Assembly: GCA_009746045.1 (NCBI GenBank)
Contig: RPFO01000365.1
Span: forward strand, 17,090-81,089
Direction of reading: 5' to 3'
From: Mesostigma viride
Taxonomy: Eukaryota > Streptophyta > Mesostigmatophyceae > Mesostigmatales > Mesostigmataceae
DNA length: 64,000 nucleotides
In this document: positions 1 through 9,605 of the stretch, piece by piece
Position numbering within the stretch: position 1 is the stretch's first letter
Layout of the letters: the number at the start of each line of letters is the position of its first letter
Notes under the pieces: model-generated
What the model was told of the DNA's origin: nothing
The model's database searches: none
The model's input: the letters and a program-made list of their open reading frames with translations, nothing else
Made by a program: the position numbers and the translations under genes

Positions 1-219
1 TGTCTCATTGATGTTGTCTCATTGCGTTAATGGGTCAATTGTCTTAGTTTATATAATGTATATCTTGGGAAACTCATTGCTTCAATAAAATGCATGCTAG
101 GCGCAATCAACCCCCACAAACACATCTGAAAACTGCACACTGCATCAAATGTATCCTAGACAAAAAAATGTATCCTAATCCGGTAAAACCACCCGGGCCC
201 AACCCCACGGGTAAGGCTA
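1..219. other. Window-edge sequence, no gene seen
   Basis: AT-rich sequence with short repeats of a TGTCTCATTG-like word at the left edge. On the minus strand it lies just downstream of the Gag stop codon. A pol gene for that element, if one exists, would continue leftwards outside the window. I see no coding signal here. Confidence 0.3.
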
Positions 220-2101
220 CTACTCCCGAGGAGCGGTGGGACGGGAGGCCGCCTCGCCCGACCGCCCGCCCTCTTCCCCCCCCTCCTCCTCCTCGTCAGC
301 CTCCTCCTCATCCTCATACTCGTACCCAGCCACTGCTTGCGCCTGACCGGAAGAGAAGGATTGCCGCCGAGCCTCGATCTCATTAACCGCGCGCAACACA
401 CCCTTGGTAGAGTTGGTCGCGGGCGGTCGCGGCTGCTGGTACTGGGTCGGGGATTGTCTAGCATGCTGCAGGCGAGCCGCCCGCTCGCCCGCATTGCGGG
501 GTCTGTCCCGGGGACCGGAGGAGTCGGGGCGGCTGCCGAACGCTGGGCCGGAGAAACGAACGCTGGGCTCAATCTCCCCTGCGCCGCGACCGGTGTGCTT
601 GCCTCTGAGCTTGGGGCAGTCGCGCTTGAGGTGTCCCACCTCACTGCACATGAAGCAACGCGCCTTGCTGGCGTCGATGGCGTTGATACCCTGATCAGCA
701 TAGCCGTCGTCGGGGTCGTCGATATAGCCTTCCTCCTCCTCGCCGGCGGGCTCAGTGGAGTACAGCTGGTTCACCCGCCGCGGGGGAGTTGGCCTGAAGA
801 AACGGCGCACCGAGGGTGCGCGCCCGCGAGTCACCACGTCGGCCACCTGCAGAAGGTATCTCTGGATATTCAGGATGTCCCACTCCTTCCAGGGGACCTC
901 AGCGTAGTGTTTGAATACCTCGTCCTGTAGCTCGGGGCTGAGCGCCTCGATGAATCTGATCTTGTACTCGTACCAGGTCATGTCCGTTAGATAAGCGGCG
1001 CTGGCCTCAAACTTGGACAGAAACTCGCGATATGGGGTGGTCCCCTGGCGCAGCTTGCCGAAAGCGATCCGCTCGTGGAGCTCTGCGTCTGGGGGTATCA
1101 GCTTGCGGCGCACCCGGTCCATCAGCTCCTCCACGGTTTGCGGGTAGGACTGGGATGCGATGCTCTCACAATTCAGGATGCTCACCACCGAGGGGTCCAT
1201 GCAGGTGTTGACAACATGCGGGATGAGGTCGCAGGTGGCCAGTTCCCAACTGTGGTGGTTACACCAGACGGTATACTGCTGTTGCCACATGCGCCCCCAT
1301 TCGTCAATCTCCCGCGGTTTCATGTCCGCGTGCAGCTTGGGAACATTCTTGAAGGTAGGCATCGGTGGGGCCTTCACCGTATTAGGCTTGGGTCCACCGA
1401 CCTCACGATAGGCAATGGAGCCGAAGGCTGGGGGCTGCGACCGGGGGAGAGATCCGGAGCTGGCCGGCGTGCCGTGCGTTCGCCGCACCTGTACAGACGA
1501 TGGGTGTTCGTACCCCGGGTCATCCAGGGCCACCCTGCTGAAATTCAGGTTGCTGACGACCGCAGGCGAGTGGACGATGCTGCTGTCATGTGTCCTAGGA
1601 CGCGGCGGCTGGGGGGCGGGTCGCTGGACGGGTGTCTGAGTCTCCTCGTCGTGTGCGGTAGCGATTCTGTCATCCCCTAGCCGAACCCGGGGCCTATGAG
1701 CTCCAAAGGACGGGCCCTGCGCCCCTGGTCCCTCAATATCCGCCACGGCCCCCTCCAAATCATCGAACTCGCCATCTGCCCCGGTGTCCTCCCCGTCATC
1801 ATCCGAGTTCCACAACACCGTGGGTAACAGGGAAGTGCTGCCGAAAGACACTCTACGTCTGCCCCGAGGTGCTGGGGCCGGCGGCGGTCCCAGGGGGCGA
1901 CCCCGCCCTGCCCAGGGATGCGATGGTCGCTCCGTGACTGGCTGCCGATAACTGTAGTGCAGCGTGTCTTCATTCTCGTACCCGGGCTGCTCAGGGTACC
2001 GTGGCAGCCGTTGTGACCTCGTCCGGGGTTGTTGCTGCTGCGGTATCTGCTGCTGCTGCTGCGGGTGCTGCTGCTGCTGTCGTTGCTGCTGCTGCTGCCG
2101 C

Positions 2102-2172
<71 letters not shown>

Positions 2173-2511
2173 CCGCTGCTGGAAACCCCCCTGGAGTATC
2201 TCCTGGCTGCGCCCGTCTCCCCCTTGTTCCATCCTGGAGTCTCGACTGTCATCATCTGATGAATCTCTAGGATCCTGGTACCCTCTGGTGTCTTCTAAGC
2301 TGGACCGTGGTGAGCCTTCCGCAGGTCTCTCCATGTCCTCACCTCTATTTGTCCCTACTTGGACGTGCGGTGGCACCTCTAGCACCTCTACACCTTGCTC
2401 GTGGTTGTCTACCGGTTCTATATCTCTATCCTCTGTTTCTCTTGCTCTGTTCCCGTCATCTGTCTCTCTGGCATTCCGTGTTTGGTGCCGGCGTCTACGC
2501 GGCGTCGGCAT
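220..2511 (-). CDS. Retrotransposon Gag with polyglutamine tract and CCHC zinc knuckle
   Basis: A 763-residue protein that begins with ATG and ends at TAG (220-222). The N-terminal third is disordered, with a polyQ tract encoded by a CAG run at about 2030-2190. The middle third (about residues 370-540) has the helical pattern of a Ty3/gypsy-type retrotransposon Gag, including a stretch reading ELMDRVRRKLIPPDAELHER. A zinc knuckle, CFMCSEVGHLKRDC (CX2CX4HX4C), follows near residue 610, and the tail is Arg-rich and then Glu-rich. Gag packages the element RNA into virus-like particles, and the knuckle binds nucleic acid. No protease, RT or integrase lies between the stop and the window edge, so pol is either outside or absent. 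The polyQ makes this Gag longer than most. Confidence 0.8.
2041..2190 (-). repeat. CAG/CTG trinucleotide tract
   Basis: An interrupted CTG run on the plus strand, read as CAG (Gln) in the Gag gene. It also creates spurious poly-Ala, poly-Leu and poly-Cys open frames on the opposite strand. Confidence 0.9.
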
Positions 2512-2555
2512 GGTGCTCGTACCGGTACCTTACACTGCAGGCAACACCTCCCCAG

Positions 2556-2590
2556 AAAGAGAGAGAGAGAGAAGGAGAGAGAGAGAGCAA
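2556..2590. repeat. GA microsatellite
   Basis: An imperfect (GA)n run in the 138-bp gap between the viroplasmin-domain ORF and the Gag start. Its position in the presumed leader suggests a purine-rich 5' untranslated segment. Confidence 0.8.
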
Positions 2591-2649
2591 CCACGTACTA
2601 TAGATCTATTTATATAGGACCTAGTACTATTCCCTAGTAGTAATCCCCT

Positions 2650-3009
2650 CTATTGTCTGCTAGAGCCAATGGTCAGCTGGGAGAAGGTAACTGTAACTGC
2701 GGTCCCCACCTCCTGACTGCTGTCTCCCTTGCTATGCGTGGGTGGCTTAGAGCATTCACGAGTGGTGTGCAGACCCTCTGGCAATGGCATATGCTCCCTA
2801 ACAAACCTATCTGCATCTATGATGTTATCAAACCCCTTCCATCTAGCATTAGAGTCCCTAGACATTATCTTATCTTTGATATGCTCTTCACACGTCTTCC
2901 AACTATAAAATATGGCTGGTCTACCCTCACCCCCGTCATGGGCTACTGCATAGTAGGGAAATCCAGACTGTCCACCCTTATTTATCCTTCGCTTCCCTTT
3001 CAAAGACAT
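2650..3009 (-). CDS. Small protein with viroplasmin / RNase H1 N-terminal (hybrid-binding) domain
   Basis: A complete ATG-to-stop ORF of 119 residues. Residues about 17-70 match the fold signature of the RNase H1 N-terminal domain, also called the caulimovirus viroplasmin domain. FPYYAVAHDGG is the first strand with the invariant Tyr-Ala-Val, IFYSW is the Gly-Ile-Tyr-x-x-Trp equivalent, and RWKGFDNIIDADRFV is the Lys-x-Phe and helix segment. In RNase H1 this roughly 50-residue module binds RNA/DNA hybrids or dsRNA; no catalytic RNase H domain is attached here. The ORF lies 138 bp upstream of Gag on the same strand, so both may belong to one retroelement. An independent host gene is the alternative. 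The C-terminal 45 residues are Ser/Thr-rich with no recognised domain. Confidence 0.65.
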   Translation of the reverse strand: MSLKGKRRINKGGQSGFPYYAVAHDGGEGRPAIFYSWKTCEEHIKDKIMSRDSNARWKGFDNIIDADRFVREHMPLPEGLHTTRECSKPPTHSKGDSSQEVGTAVTVTFSQLTIGSSRQ

Positions 3010-4400
3010 ATTGTATAGTAGTCTATCATACGCTGGCGAGAAGAAGAAAAGGGCTGGCAGAAGCTTGCAAGACAGAAAGGAAAAGGGATCCCCAAGGATA
3101 CCTCTAAGTGCAGTGATAAACGCAACGAGGGAGGAGGACGGACTCTAACACAACACACGCCCAAGCTCTACGCGAACAAGGGCACAGTACACTGGTCCCC
3201 TCCGCGGGGCTCACAGAGGTAAGCACCGTCAAACATAATCGGCCACAGCCCGACGGTACCTACCCCAAGACCCGTTGCAGGTCACACAACGATGGGTGCC
3301 TCCGCGGCCCCCACATCTCTCAAACAACATGAAAACGCCTATAGAGAGCACAACATTAAACATAAACCCCCTCTACGCGTGCAGTCCCGGGAAGAAAGCA
3401 AGCGTTTAAGTAAAGAGCACTAAACTAGGGGACGTACCATAACCAATGTCGATGAAAACCCCTGGGCTGGACGCCGTCGAGTGTCGTTGGGAGCCGGAGC
3501 TCAACCACCTGGGAGCCGGAGCTCTACCACCACTAGAAGTCGTTGAAAACAGGGGTAATGGCCGCTACTGCCTATGGCACCTCACCACAGGGCTTTTGCT
3601 AGCCCCGCCGAGTATCCCGGACTGCCGCTCGCTGCCGAGGTCGTCGTTGAATCCCTTTACGGGCTGCCGCCGACCAGTCAGTAATCGTTGAATACCGGAA
3701 CCTCTATCTACACTAAGCACCGCCTTGCTATCCTAACTGGCTACACTAGCTCTCTCCGCGAGAGTTAGCTAACCTCTCCAGCACATTTTACCTCCGATAA
3801 CCAGTGTTACGTGCCAACCCAGGTCCCTAGCCTGAGTGACGTAGCGAAAGATCCTCCATGCCGGAATTAGGAATAATCAAGGTAGCCTAATGCAGATTGC
3901 GCGTCACGACTGGGGTCGTGAGATATCTGGCATCGCGGCTTGACGCCAAGCTAATTGATACACACTTATAATGGCTAGCAAGACCAATTACAAATGGATA
4001 GTTGCCCCAGGTTTAATGTGTAGGCGTCATCGCACTTATCATTCATCAAACCAAGAGGACGAGACTCTCGTCCTCGGACCAATTTCACCTAGGTCTGCCA
4101 CTACGCTGGCAAGGGGCGCCGACATGGCGCCGACCTTCCAAAGCATGCAGTCCACACAAGATCTCGGGTCGACATCGACCCTTGCCTACAGAATCCACGC
4201 CTGAGTACAATATCTCAACCAGCTATAAAGTACGCAGCGCGGCGCGACTGCACCGGCCCCTAGAAGATCGCATACAACACCCTAGGCCCAAAATAACTGG
4301 CCCGAATCACACAAACTATCATAGTTCCATACAAAAGTCCTGACTAAGGGACGATTCCCAAATTAAGTCCCGAAATAAGTCCCAAAGTCCTACGGACTAT
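3010..4400. other. Intergenic or retroelement flank, no gene seen
   Basis: No convincing coding region. It contains a short direct repeat of GGGAGCCGGAGCTC near 3490 and 3510, and short inverted words such as GAGACGAGACTCTCGTCCTC near 4060. It may hold an LTR or leader of the element to its left or of the truncated Gag to its right, but the partner repeat needed to show this is not visible. Confidence 0.3.
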
Positions 4401-4402
4401 GA

Positions 4403-5392
4403 CAACAAGCCAAAGTATATAATTTATTCCATTGTTGCGTCCGTCCTAAAGGGCCGGCGCGCAACACAACTGCCCGGAAAGTTTTCAAGAAAGAAGAGCT
4501 GCCAAGTAAGCTGCCAGACTTTCTGACGCCGTCCGCCGTGGAGGAGTTTATTAACAGCCTGGGCGAGCTCCGGCAGGACTACAACGAACTGTCCGACGCA
4601 GTTTTCCTCACCAAGCTGCGCCGGTCAGAGGTATGCAACGAGGCTACGGGTAATGCGGACGTGCGAGGGGTCATTATCAACGCCAGCAAAGAGGCGTGGA
4701 CCTGGCCCGACACAGTGAAGGCCCTGCAAGAGGTGCTCGACACCTCAAGCTTTCCTGACGAGGAAAAGGAGGGGCAGGCGCTGGTGCGCAACCTGTCGCT
4801 TGACCCGAATTACCTCAGCTCGGACATGGCCAGATTCGCGGCCCAGGTCCGGAGCAAGGGTGTCTTGAAGCACATGAGTAGCGAATATTTACTCAGCGCA
4901 GTTCTGGATGCGCTGGGGCTGACGCCAGAGAGCCGTGCCAATGTCAAGGCCGGTCTCGGCATGAAAATTGCGCTAGCTTCTTCCGTGGTAGTGGGCACCC
5001 CGGACGACCAGAAACGGTTCAACGCAGCCATGGCGCACCTCCGAGAGATGTTCAAGGACCGGGGCGGCCCCAGGCGTAACAACAAGCTGCCGACAGTTGC
5101 TCAGGTAAACCCTGTTCCTGCCTCGACCCCGCCAGCAGCTTCTCTGTCGGAATTGACCACTCTTGTTACCCAGCTGTCCACGACGGTGGCCGACAACGTG
5201 GTGCGAATGTTGGGTGGCAAACGCCGAGCTCGCGGTGGTCGGCACAACCAGAACGCGTCCAGCAAACGCGGGCCGGGAGGCGGTCAGGGCAAGCAGCCTC
5301 GACAGGAGGGCGGCGCTGGCAGGCAGCAACAGCAGCAGGGTGGCGTCCCCAAGGAGAAGGTCGTCTGCGAGCGTGCTCAGATCCCAGCGTAG
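4403..5392 (+). pseudogene. 5'-truncated retrotransposon Gag fragment
   Basis: Open from 4403 to a stop at 5390-5392, with no ATG before the conserved part; the first initiator-like codon is a GTG at 4538. The frame is preceded by a TGA at 4400, so the 5' end was probably lost. The protein is helical for about 200 residues (a Gag-like capsid region), then turns Arg/Gly/Gln-rich with a run of Gln. It stops right after VVCERA, where a zinc knuckle would be expected to start. It resembles a Gag that lost both ends, and no pol follows. It could also be the 5' part of an unrelated gene, but the basic C-terminus favours Gag. Confidence 0.5.
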
Positions 5393-5982
5393 GGCACCCT
5401 CCTTGGGGTTTAGGATTTGGGGACGGTCAGTGTGCCGTTACGTGTTTCTCTACTTGAACGTACGTAGGGTCAGTGCTACCCTATTGCCCCTCGCTTTAAA
5501 TAATTTATGATAATTATTTAAAAAGAAAGTATGGGAGTTGTGCTCCCGAGTGGCATCTATCCGTTGGCCGGTAGTCGCCGGCCTGGGCGCCTAGTCAGGT
5601 GGGCATCAAAGATTGGTGTCTAGATGCTAGTCGGTGCCTAAGCAAGGTACGGAAGCCAGTGCGCGCCGGGACGGTCAGAGAACCGTCACCCTCGGTAGCA
5701 CAGATCCGCTGAGTGCCGGTAGTCTCGGGTTAGAGGCTCGAGCATGCACTATCGGGTAGCCTACCGGTAGTCTCGGGTTAGAGGCTCGAGCATGCCTTAT
5801 CGGTTAGCGCCGCGCCGCTGAGCTCCTTGCGGCCTGGCCAGCAGCAAGGGTTCAATAGCAATCAGTGGCGGCTGCGGGCTCAGCCTCCCACAATCGGTTC
5901 CCCAAACAACAAAAATCCCGTCTCCATCGCCGGCGTGCTAGCCAGCGGTGAAGGGCGTTCAACTCTATAACCAGGCACCAGC
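5393..5982. other. Non-coding stretch after the Gag fragment
   Basis: AT-rich at 5490-5530, then GC-rich with short inverted words. It holds a 48-bp tandem duplication (annotated separately). No ORF of interest. It may contain the 3' end or LTR of Copia element A, but I could not find a matching copy on the other side. Confidence 0.3.
5716..5811. repeat. 48-bp tandem duplication
   Basis: Two adjacent copies starting at 5716 and 5764, each beginning CCGGTAGTCTCGGGTTAGAG. They differ at a few positions near the end of the unit. Confidence 0.85.
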
Positions 5983-6726
5983 TTAGGCAGCTTGCTGAGA
6001 TGGGTCCATCAGAGACTGAAGAACCTTGTATTGCACTGCTGCCTTCTGCACTAGCTTGGTCAAAGCATCAGCAGGATTGTCAACCCCAGGGATATGCTCA
6101 ATATTGGCCAAGGAGGACAACTCTTTAAGAAGGAGATAATCCAAGTCCCTACTTCTGGCCATCTGCCTGTGCACAAACTGCACCATCCCCATGGAGTCTG
6201 TTTTTAGAAGAGTGGTGACCTGAAGTGGCCAAGGAGTGTTAGAAGTCATCTGATGAAGCAACTCCTTCAGATAAAGGCTTGTGTGAATGCCTTCACAAAT
6301 AGCCCTGCATTCTGCCACATCACTGCTGACAGCCACCCGTTTGTGCAGGCGACTAAACCAGCTCACCAAACTCCCCAGGCCTTCCTGTCTGAGCACAAAG
6401 AGCCCTGCAGCCCTGCCCCTGACCTTGGAGACCTGCCTGCTGTCCATTGAGCTATCCACATACAGCTCCATGCAAATGGGTTGTGATAAATCCACTGCAG
6501 ACAACAGAATGCCAGACGAAGCCCTGACCTGATCAGCCACCTTGGCAGACCCTAGCTCTGTCAGCATGTCATCAGGCAACCTGGCTATGACCATAAGGTC
6601 TGGCCTGGAAATGCCTGCCACCCAAGCAACCATGCCCCTCACCATAGGACACAGTGCCTGTGTGATGGTTGGAGGAAGCTTGCTAATGAGGGTCTTTTGA
6701 TAATCATTGCCCCCCACCAGCAGCAT
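5983..6726 (-). CDS. Copia RNase H domain and Pol C-terminus (element A)
   Basis: This 247-residue frame continues Pol after a -1 frame change. It starts with GGNDYQKTLISKLPP, the Copia segment just after the RT, and then has SRPDLM. The RNase H acidic residues are visible: Asp in ELYVDSSMDSRQ, Glu in DVAECRAI, Asp in LLKTDSMGM, and Asp in NPADALTK, the last being the usual Copia signature. RNase H removes the RNA strand during reverse transcription. The true N-terminus is shared with the upstream RT frame in the 6639-6726 overlap, so the ATG at 6724-6726 is probably not used as an independent start. Confidence 0.75.
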   Translation of the reverse strand: MLLVGGNDYQKTLISKLPPTITQALCPMVRGMVAWVAGISRPDLMVIARLPDDMLTELGSAKVADQVRASSGILLSAVDLSQPICMELYVDSSMDSRQVSKVRGRAAGLFVLRQEGLGSLVSWFSRLHKRVAVSSDVAECRAICEGIHTSLYLKELLHQMTSNTPWPLQVTTLLKTDSMGMVQFVHRQMARSRDLDYLLLKELSSLANIEHIPGVDNPADALTKLVQKAAVQYKVLQSLMDPSQQAA

Positions 6727-9461
6727 ACGCCACTCCCCCTCTTCTTCACCAGTGTGGCCTCCATGCCCACAAACAGCAGAGGCTCATTCTCCACCTGCCA
6801 TTGCTCCCTACCCAGAGGAAACTTGGACTTAATGATGGAGATCAGCTCCTTAAGCCACGACGTGGGAGCTATCAGATGTAGGTCATCCCCGTGCAGCGAA
6901 GCATACACTGGTAAGCCTTCCCATTGCCCCAGAAACAGACAGGGGTCTACAGGAGAGACCTTCAAGTTGCAATGCTCCTTCAGGAAACGGTTTAAAGTCT
7001 CCCTCCAGATTATTGGACTTGACCTCAGGCCCTCCAGGCCCTTGAGGATTTTAAGGAACACTGTGTGGATGTCCCTTTTCCATACAGCAGGCACCCTAAC
7101 ATAGAAAGGCGTCTTGCCCTCCCACTTTTCCTGTGCCACATCTGCGTCCCCTTCCAGAAATGCCCTCTTGAAGTCTACCACCACTGAGCCATAGCCCTTG
7201 TTGAGAAGGCCTAGAAATACACACAGCAGCAGCCTCCAAGTGTCATGCAACATGCCAGGGGTATACAACTCCTCAGCAGTGCACTCACCAGTACCCTTGA
7301 ACTCATTCAGCACTGGCCTGACATGTGGTACCTTGACCCCGTCCACCTCCTTCATCTTGATGACAAACTTGAGCTTGAGCAGACGTCGTGCAGGAGGCAG
7401 GTCATTGACAGGTTCCACGCATTTCTTGGAGATCCAGTCCTCCCCAGATTTAATCAGACCCAGTGTGACCTGGGGACACATGATGGGAGAGGACATGAGC
7501 TTCACCAGGCCTTGGTAGTTGATAGGGCTGTGTCCAGCAAGTGAGTGAGGACCAATGCCCAAACTGCTTGGATGACTAGCAGCTGGCAGTATGAGGTCAT
7601 CAACCAAGGGCTCCTGCCCCTGGCACACTTGCACACGCTTAACCGTCCTGGTTACTGCACGTGATAGGTGAGTGGTCCTGAAATTAATCAGTGGGACCTG
7701 ACCAGCCCCTTCCTTAGTCAGGAGAGAGGACGTGATCACTACCCCATCCTGGCATAGGAAATTCTGCCCCAGAAGAGCAGGTCCTTGATAGCCCTCCAAG
7801 ACACAAAAAGCAGTGTCCTGTCCAAGGATAGGAATGAATACCTCACCCAGTACCTTCACGTGTACCCCGCCACTGAAGTCAGACACAAACTGATAGCTGG
7901 GTTCAGACATGCTGTACCCTGCTGCAGCCCTGGTCCCAATGATGGAAACCTGAGAATTAGTGTCTACCTCTAAGGCAGTGTCCAGCCCCAGATTGCCATG
8001 CCACCTGAGCTTGGCTACCTTGGGCTGCTTCTTGGCTCTTTGTAGAGCCCCAATCAATCCAGCCAAACTTGTCCCCCTGGGCTTGGTTAGTGCCTTGGGC
8101 TTGACAGTTGACTCCCCAGCTGTTGACCTTGCAGCCTGTTCAACAAGTACCTCTGCAACCTGGCCAGGGCTGACAGATTCCCCTGCAACAGATGTGGTCG
8201 TTGCGTCAGTGATGTCACTTGGGACCTGAAAATCCTGCAGATCCTGTGAGCCTTGTGCCTGACTGCCCTCATTCATCAGGTTAGGCTTGACATATGACCA
8301 ACTCAGCCGGTGCACATGCTTTGGTTCGTCCTCCATGCTGACCAAGCATGCGTGGCTAGCTTCATCAACCTGGGTAACCACCCCAGGACTCCAGCTACCA
8401 CGTTTGCCATAAAGGCTAGGTTCCTTCCAAGCTAGGACCTTCTGACCCACTTGTGGCTCCAGCATCTTCCAACCCCGGTCCTTCTCCCTCAGCTTGGCAA
8501 AGGTGACATGTGCAGCATGTTTCCAGCCCTCCAGCACATGTGGTGGGCACAGGCCATGATATAGACCCATTGGGCTGACAGCAACTCCATCATAGTAGAA
8601 GTTAACCCTGCTGTTCAGCTGCTGCTCCACGTTCCTCAGCCATGCACTCCTGACAAGTGCAGGTGCAGACAAGGGTACCCAGTCTTCAGAGATGATCAAT
8701 TTCTTGACCTCCTGGATTGCCCTCTCGATAGCACCCTGCTGCCCATGAGCCTCCCTAGGTGTAACCAGCAACTCAGGAAGGGTAGGATCACCCTTGAGAT
8801 GCTGAAACTGCATGTCCACCTGGATCCTTGTGGTAGGAAACTTGGCTCTTACATTCTGCAGGGCAGCCAGCAAGTACCTGTTCTTCATAGAAGGTAAATG
8901 CTCTAGCACCTTGTATTTCGTGTACCTGTCCACGCACACCAACAGTTGCATGCCCCTGATGTGTTGGATATCACACTGCAGATCACCAATGCTCTGAGGT
9001 AGAGCTTTGGCATGTGATTTCCTGGGCTTGTTGGAGGACAACTGGCACTTACACCGTGAGGCAGCTTGCTGACACGCCTTAAGAAGGGGTGCCCTGCCCA
9101 TACGGAAGGCAAAGTTGTTTGACAGAGAAGTGGCATGCCCAAACATGTTGTGGATTCGGGCACCCAACTCCTGGTACACAGAGGAAGCAGTCCCTGGCAC
9201 AGTCAGGACTGTGCTGTCAGGTTGTCCAGCATCACCATGCTGACTTCCATCCTGTTCTGACTCAGAGCCTGAGTCACCCTGCTCATGCCCAACACCTGGA
9301 CCGCCAGCAGGGACCACATGCATACCACCAGAGGCCTTCACACCCCTCTGTGGTTGTACATTGGTTTCTCTCAAAATGAGAGGTCCACCCTCGTGCCCAG
9401 CACGAGGATGCATGGGGTCAGACATTCTTACAGCTGCATCAGCTGTCAAGGACGTCTTCAT
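6639..9461 (-). CDS. Copia Pol: integrase, protease-like and reverse transcriptase (element A)
   Basis: A 940-residue frame; it is open upstream to the TGA at 9603, which adds 47 codons. Numbering is from the ATG. The integrase has a HX4H pair in ARIHNMFGH (104, 109) and a catalytic triad at D164 (QCDIQH), D216 (QVDMQF) and E246 (GAIERAI), so the D-to-E gap is only 29 residues. A retropepsin-like domain follows at about 490-575, with VDTNSQVSII where DTG is expected and later PALLGQNFL. RT spans about 690-900, with VVDFKRAFLEG (D763) and LHGDD (859-860) in place of YVDD. The usual Copia order puts the protease before the integrase; here it comes after. The RNase H follows in a shifted frame. 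Confidence 0.8.
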   Translation of the reverse strand: MKTSLTADAAVRMSDPMHPRAGHEGGPLILRETNVQPQRGVKASGGMHVVPAGGPGVGHEQGDSGSESEQDGSQHGDAGQPDSTVLTVPGTASSVYQELGARIHNMFGHATSLSNNFAFRMGRAPLLKACQQAASRCKCQLSSNKPRKSHAKALPQSIGDLQCDIQHIRGMQLLVCVDRYTKYKVLEHLPSMKNRYLLAALQNVRAKFPTTRIQVDMQFQHLKGDPTLPELLVTPREAHGQQGAIERAIQEVKKLIISEDWVPLSAPALVRSAWLRNVEQQLNSRVNFYYDGVAVSPMGLYHGLCPPHVLEGWKHAAHVTFAKLREKDRGWKMLEPQVGQKVLAWKEPSLYGKRGSWSPGVVTQVDEASHACLVSMEDEPKHVHRLSWSYVKPNLMNEGSQAQGSQDLQDFQVPSDITDATTTSVAGESVSPGQVAEVLVEQAARSTAGESTVKPKALTKPRGTSLAGLIGALQRAKKQPKVAKLRWHGNLGLDTALEVDTNSQVSIIGTRAAAGYSMSEPSYQFVSDFSGGVHVKVLGEVFIPILGQDTAFCVLEGYQGPALLGQNFLCQDGVVITSSLLTKEGAGQVPLINFRTTHLSRAVTRTVKRVQVCQGQEPLVDDLILPAASHPSSLGIGPHSLAGHSPINYQGLVKLMSSPIMCPQVTLGLIKSGEDWISKKCVEPVNDLPPARRLLKLKFVIKMKEVDGVKVPHVRPVLNEFKGTGECTAEELYTPGMLHDTWRLLLCVFLGLLNKGYGSVVVDFKRAFLEGDADVAQEKWEGKTPFYVRVPAVWKRDIHTVFLKILKGLEGLRSSPIIWRETLNRFLKEHCNLKVSPVDPCLFLGQWEGLPVYASLHGDDLHLIAPTSWLKELISIIKSKFPLGREQWQVENEPLLFVGMEATLVKKRGSGVCCWWGAMIIKRPSLASFLQPSHRHCVLW

Positions 9462-9602
9462 AGGAACCTGTACCTCTCCAGGTGACCTGGGGCCACCCTG
9501 AACCTGGAGATCACCCTCTTGTTGCCCAGATATAAAATCTGCATTGGAGCACCTGGCCTCCCCCCTGGGTGAATTAAGGTGTGTAGGGGTTGCCTCAGAC
9601 AG

Positions 9603-9605
9603 TCA
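9603..9605 (-). promoter_or_regulatory. Possible leaky UGA between gag and pol
   Basis: Translating 9602 down to 9462 on the minus strand gives 47 sense codons in the Gag frame and no other stop, and then the Pol ATG. The context is CAG TGA CTG. UGA followed by C, especially CUA or CUG, is a known weak-termination context. A recent nonsense mutation is the simple alternative. Confidence 0.4.

Noticed and set aside
1964..2617. Plus-strand frames with poly-Cys, poly-Ala and poly-Leu
   Set aside because: They are complements of the CAG tract in the minus-strand Gag and have no domain.
3880..3915. AAGGTAGCCTAATGC resembles the conserved LSU rRNA segment around the R2 site
   Set aside because: Only about 15 bases match and flanking rRNA sequence is absent, so it is most likely chance.
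9603..9605. UGA as a selenocysteine codon
   Set aside because: It lies at the Gag end in a low-complexity tail. I see no reason for selenocysteine or a SECIS element.
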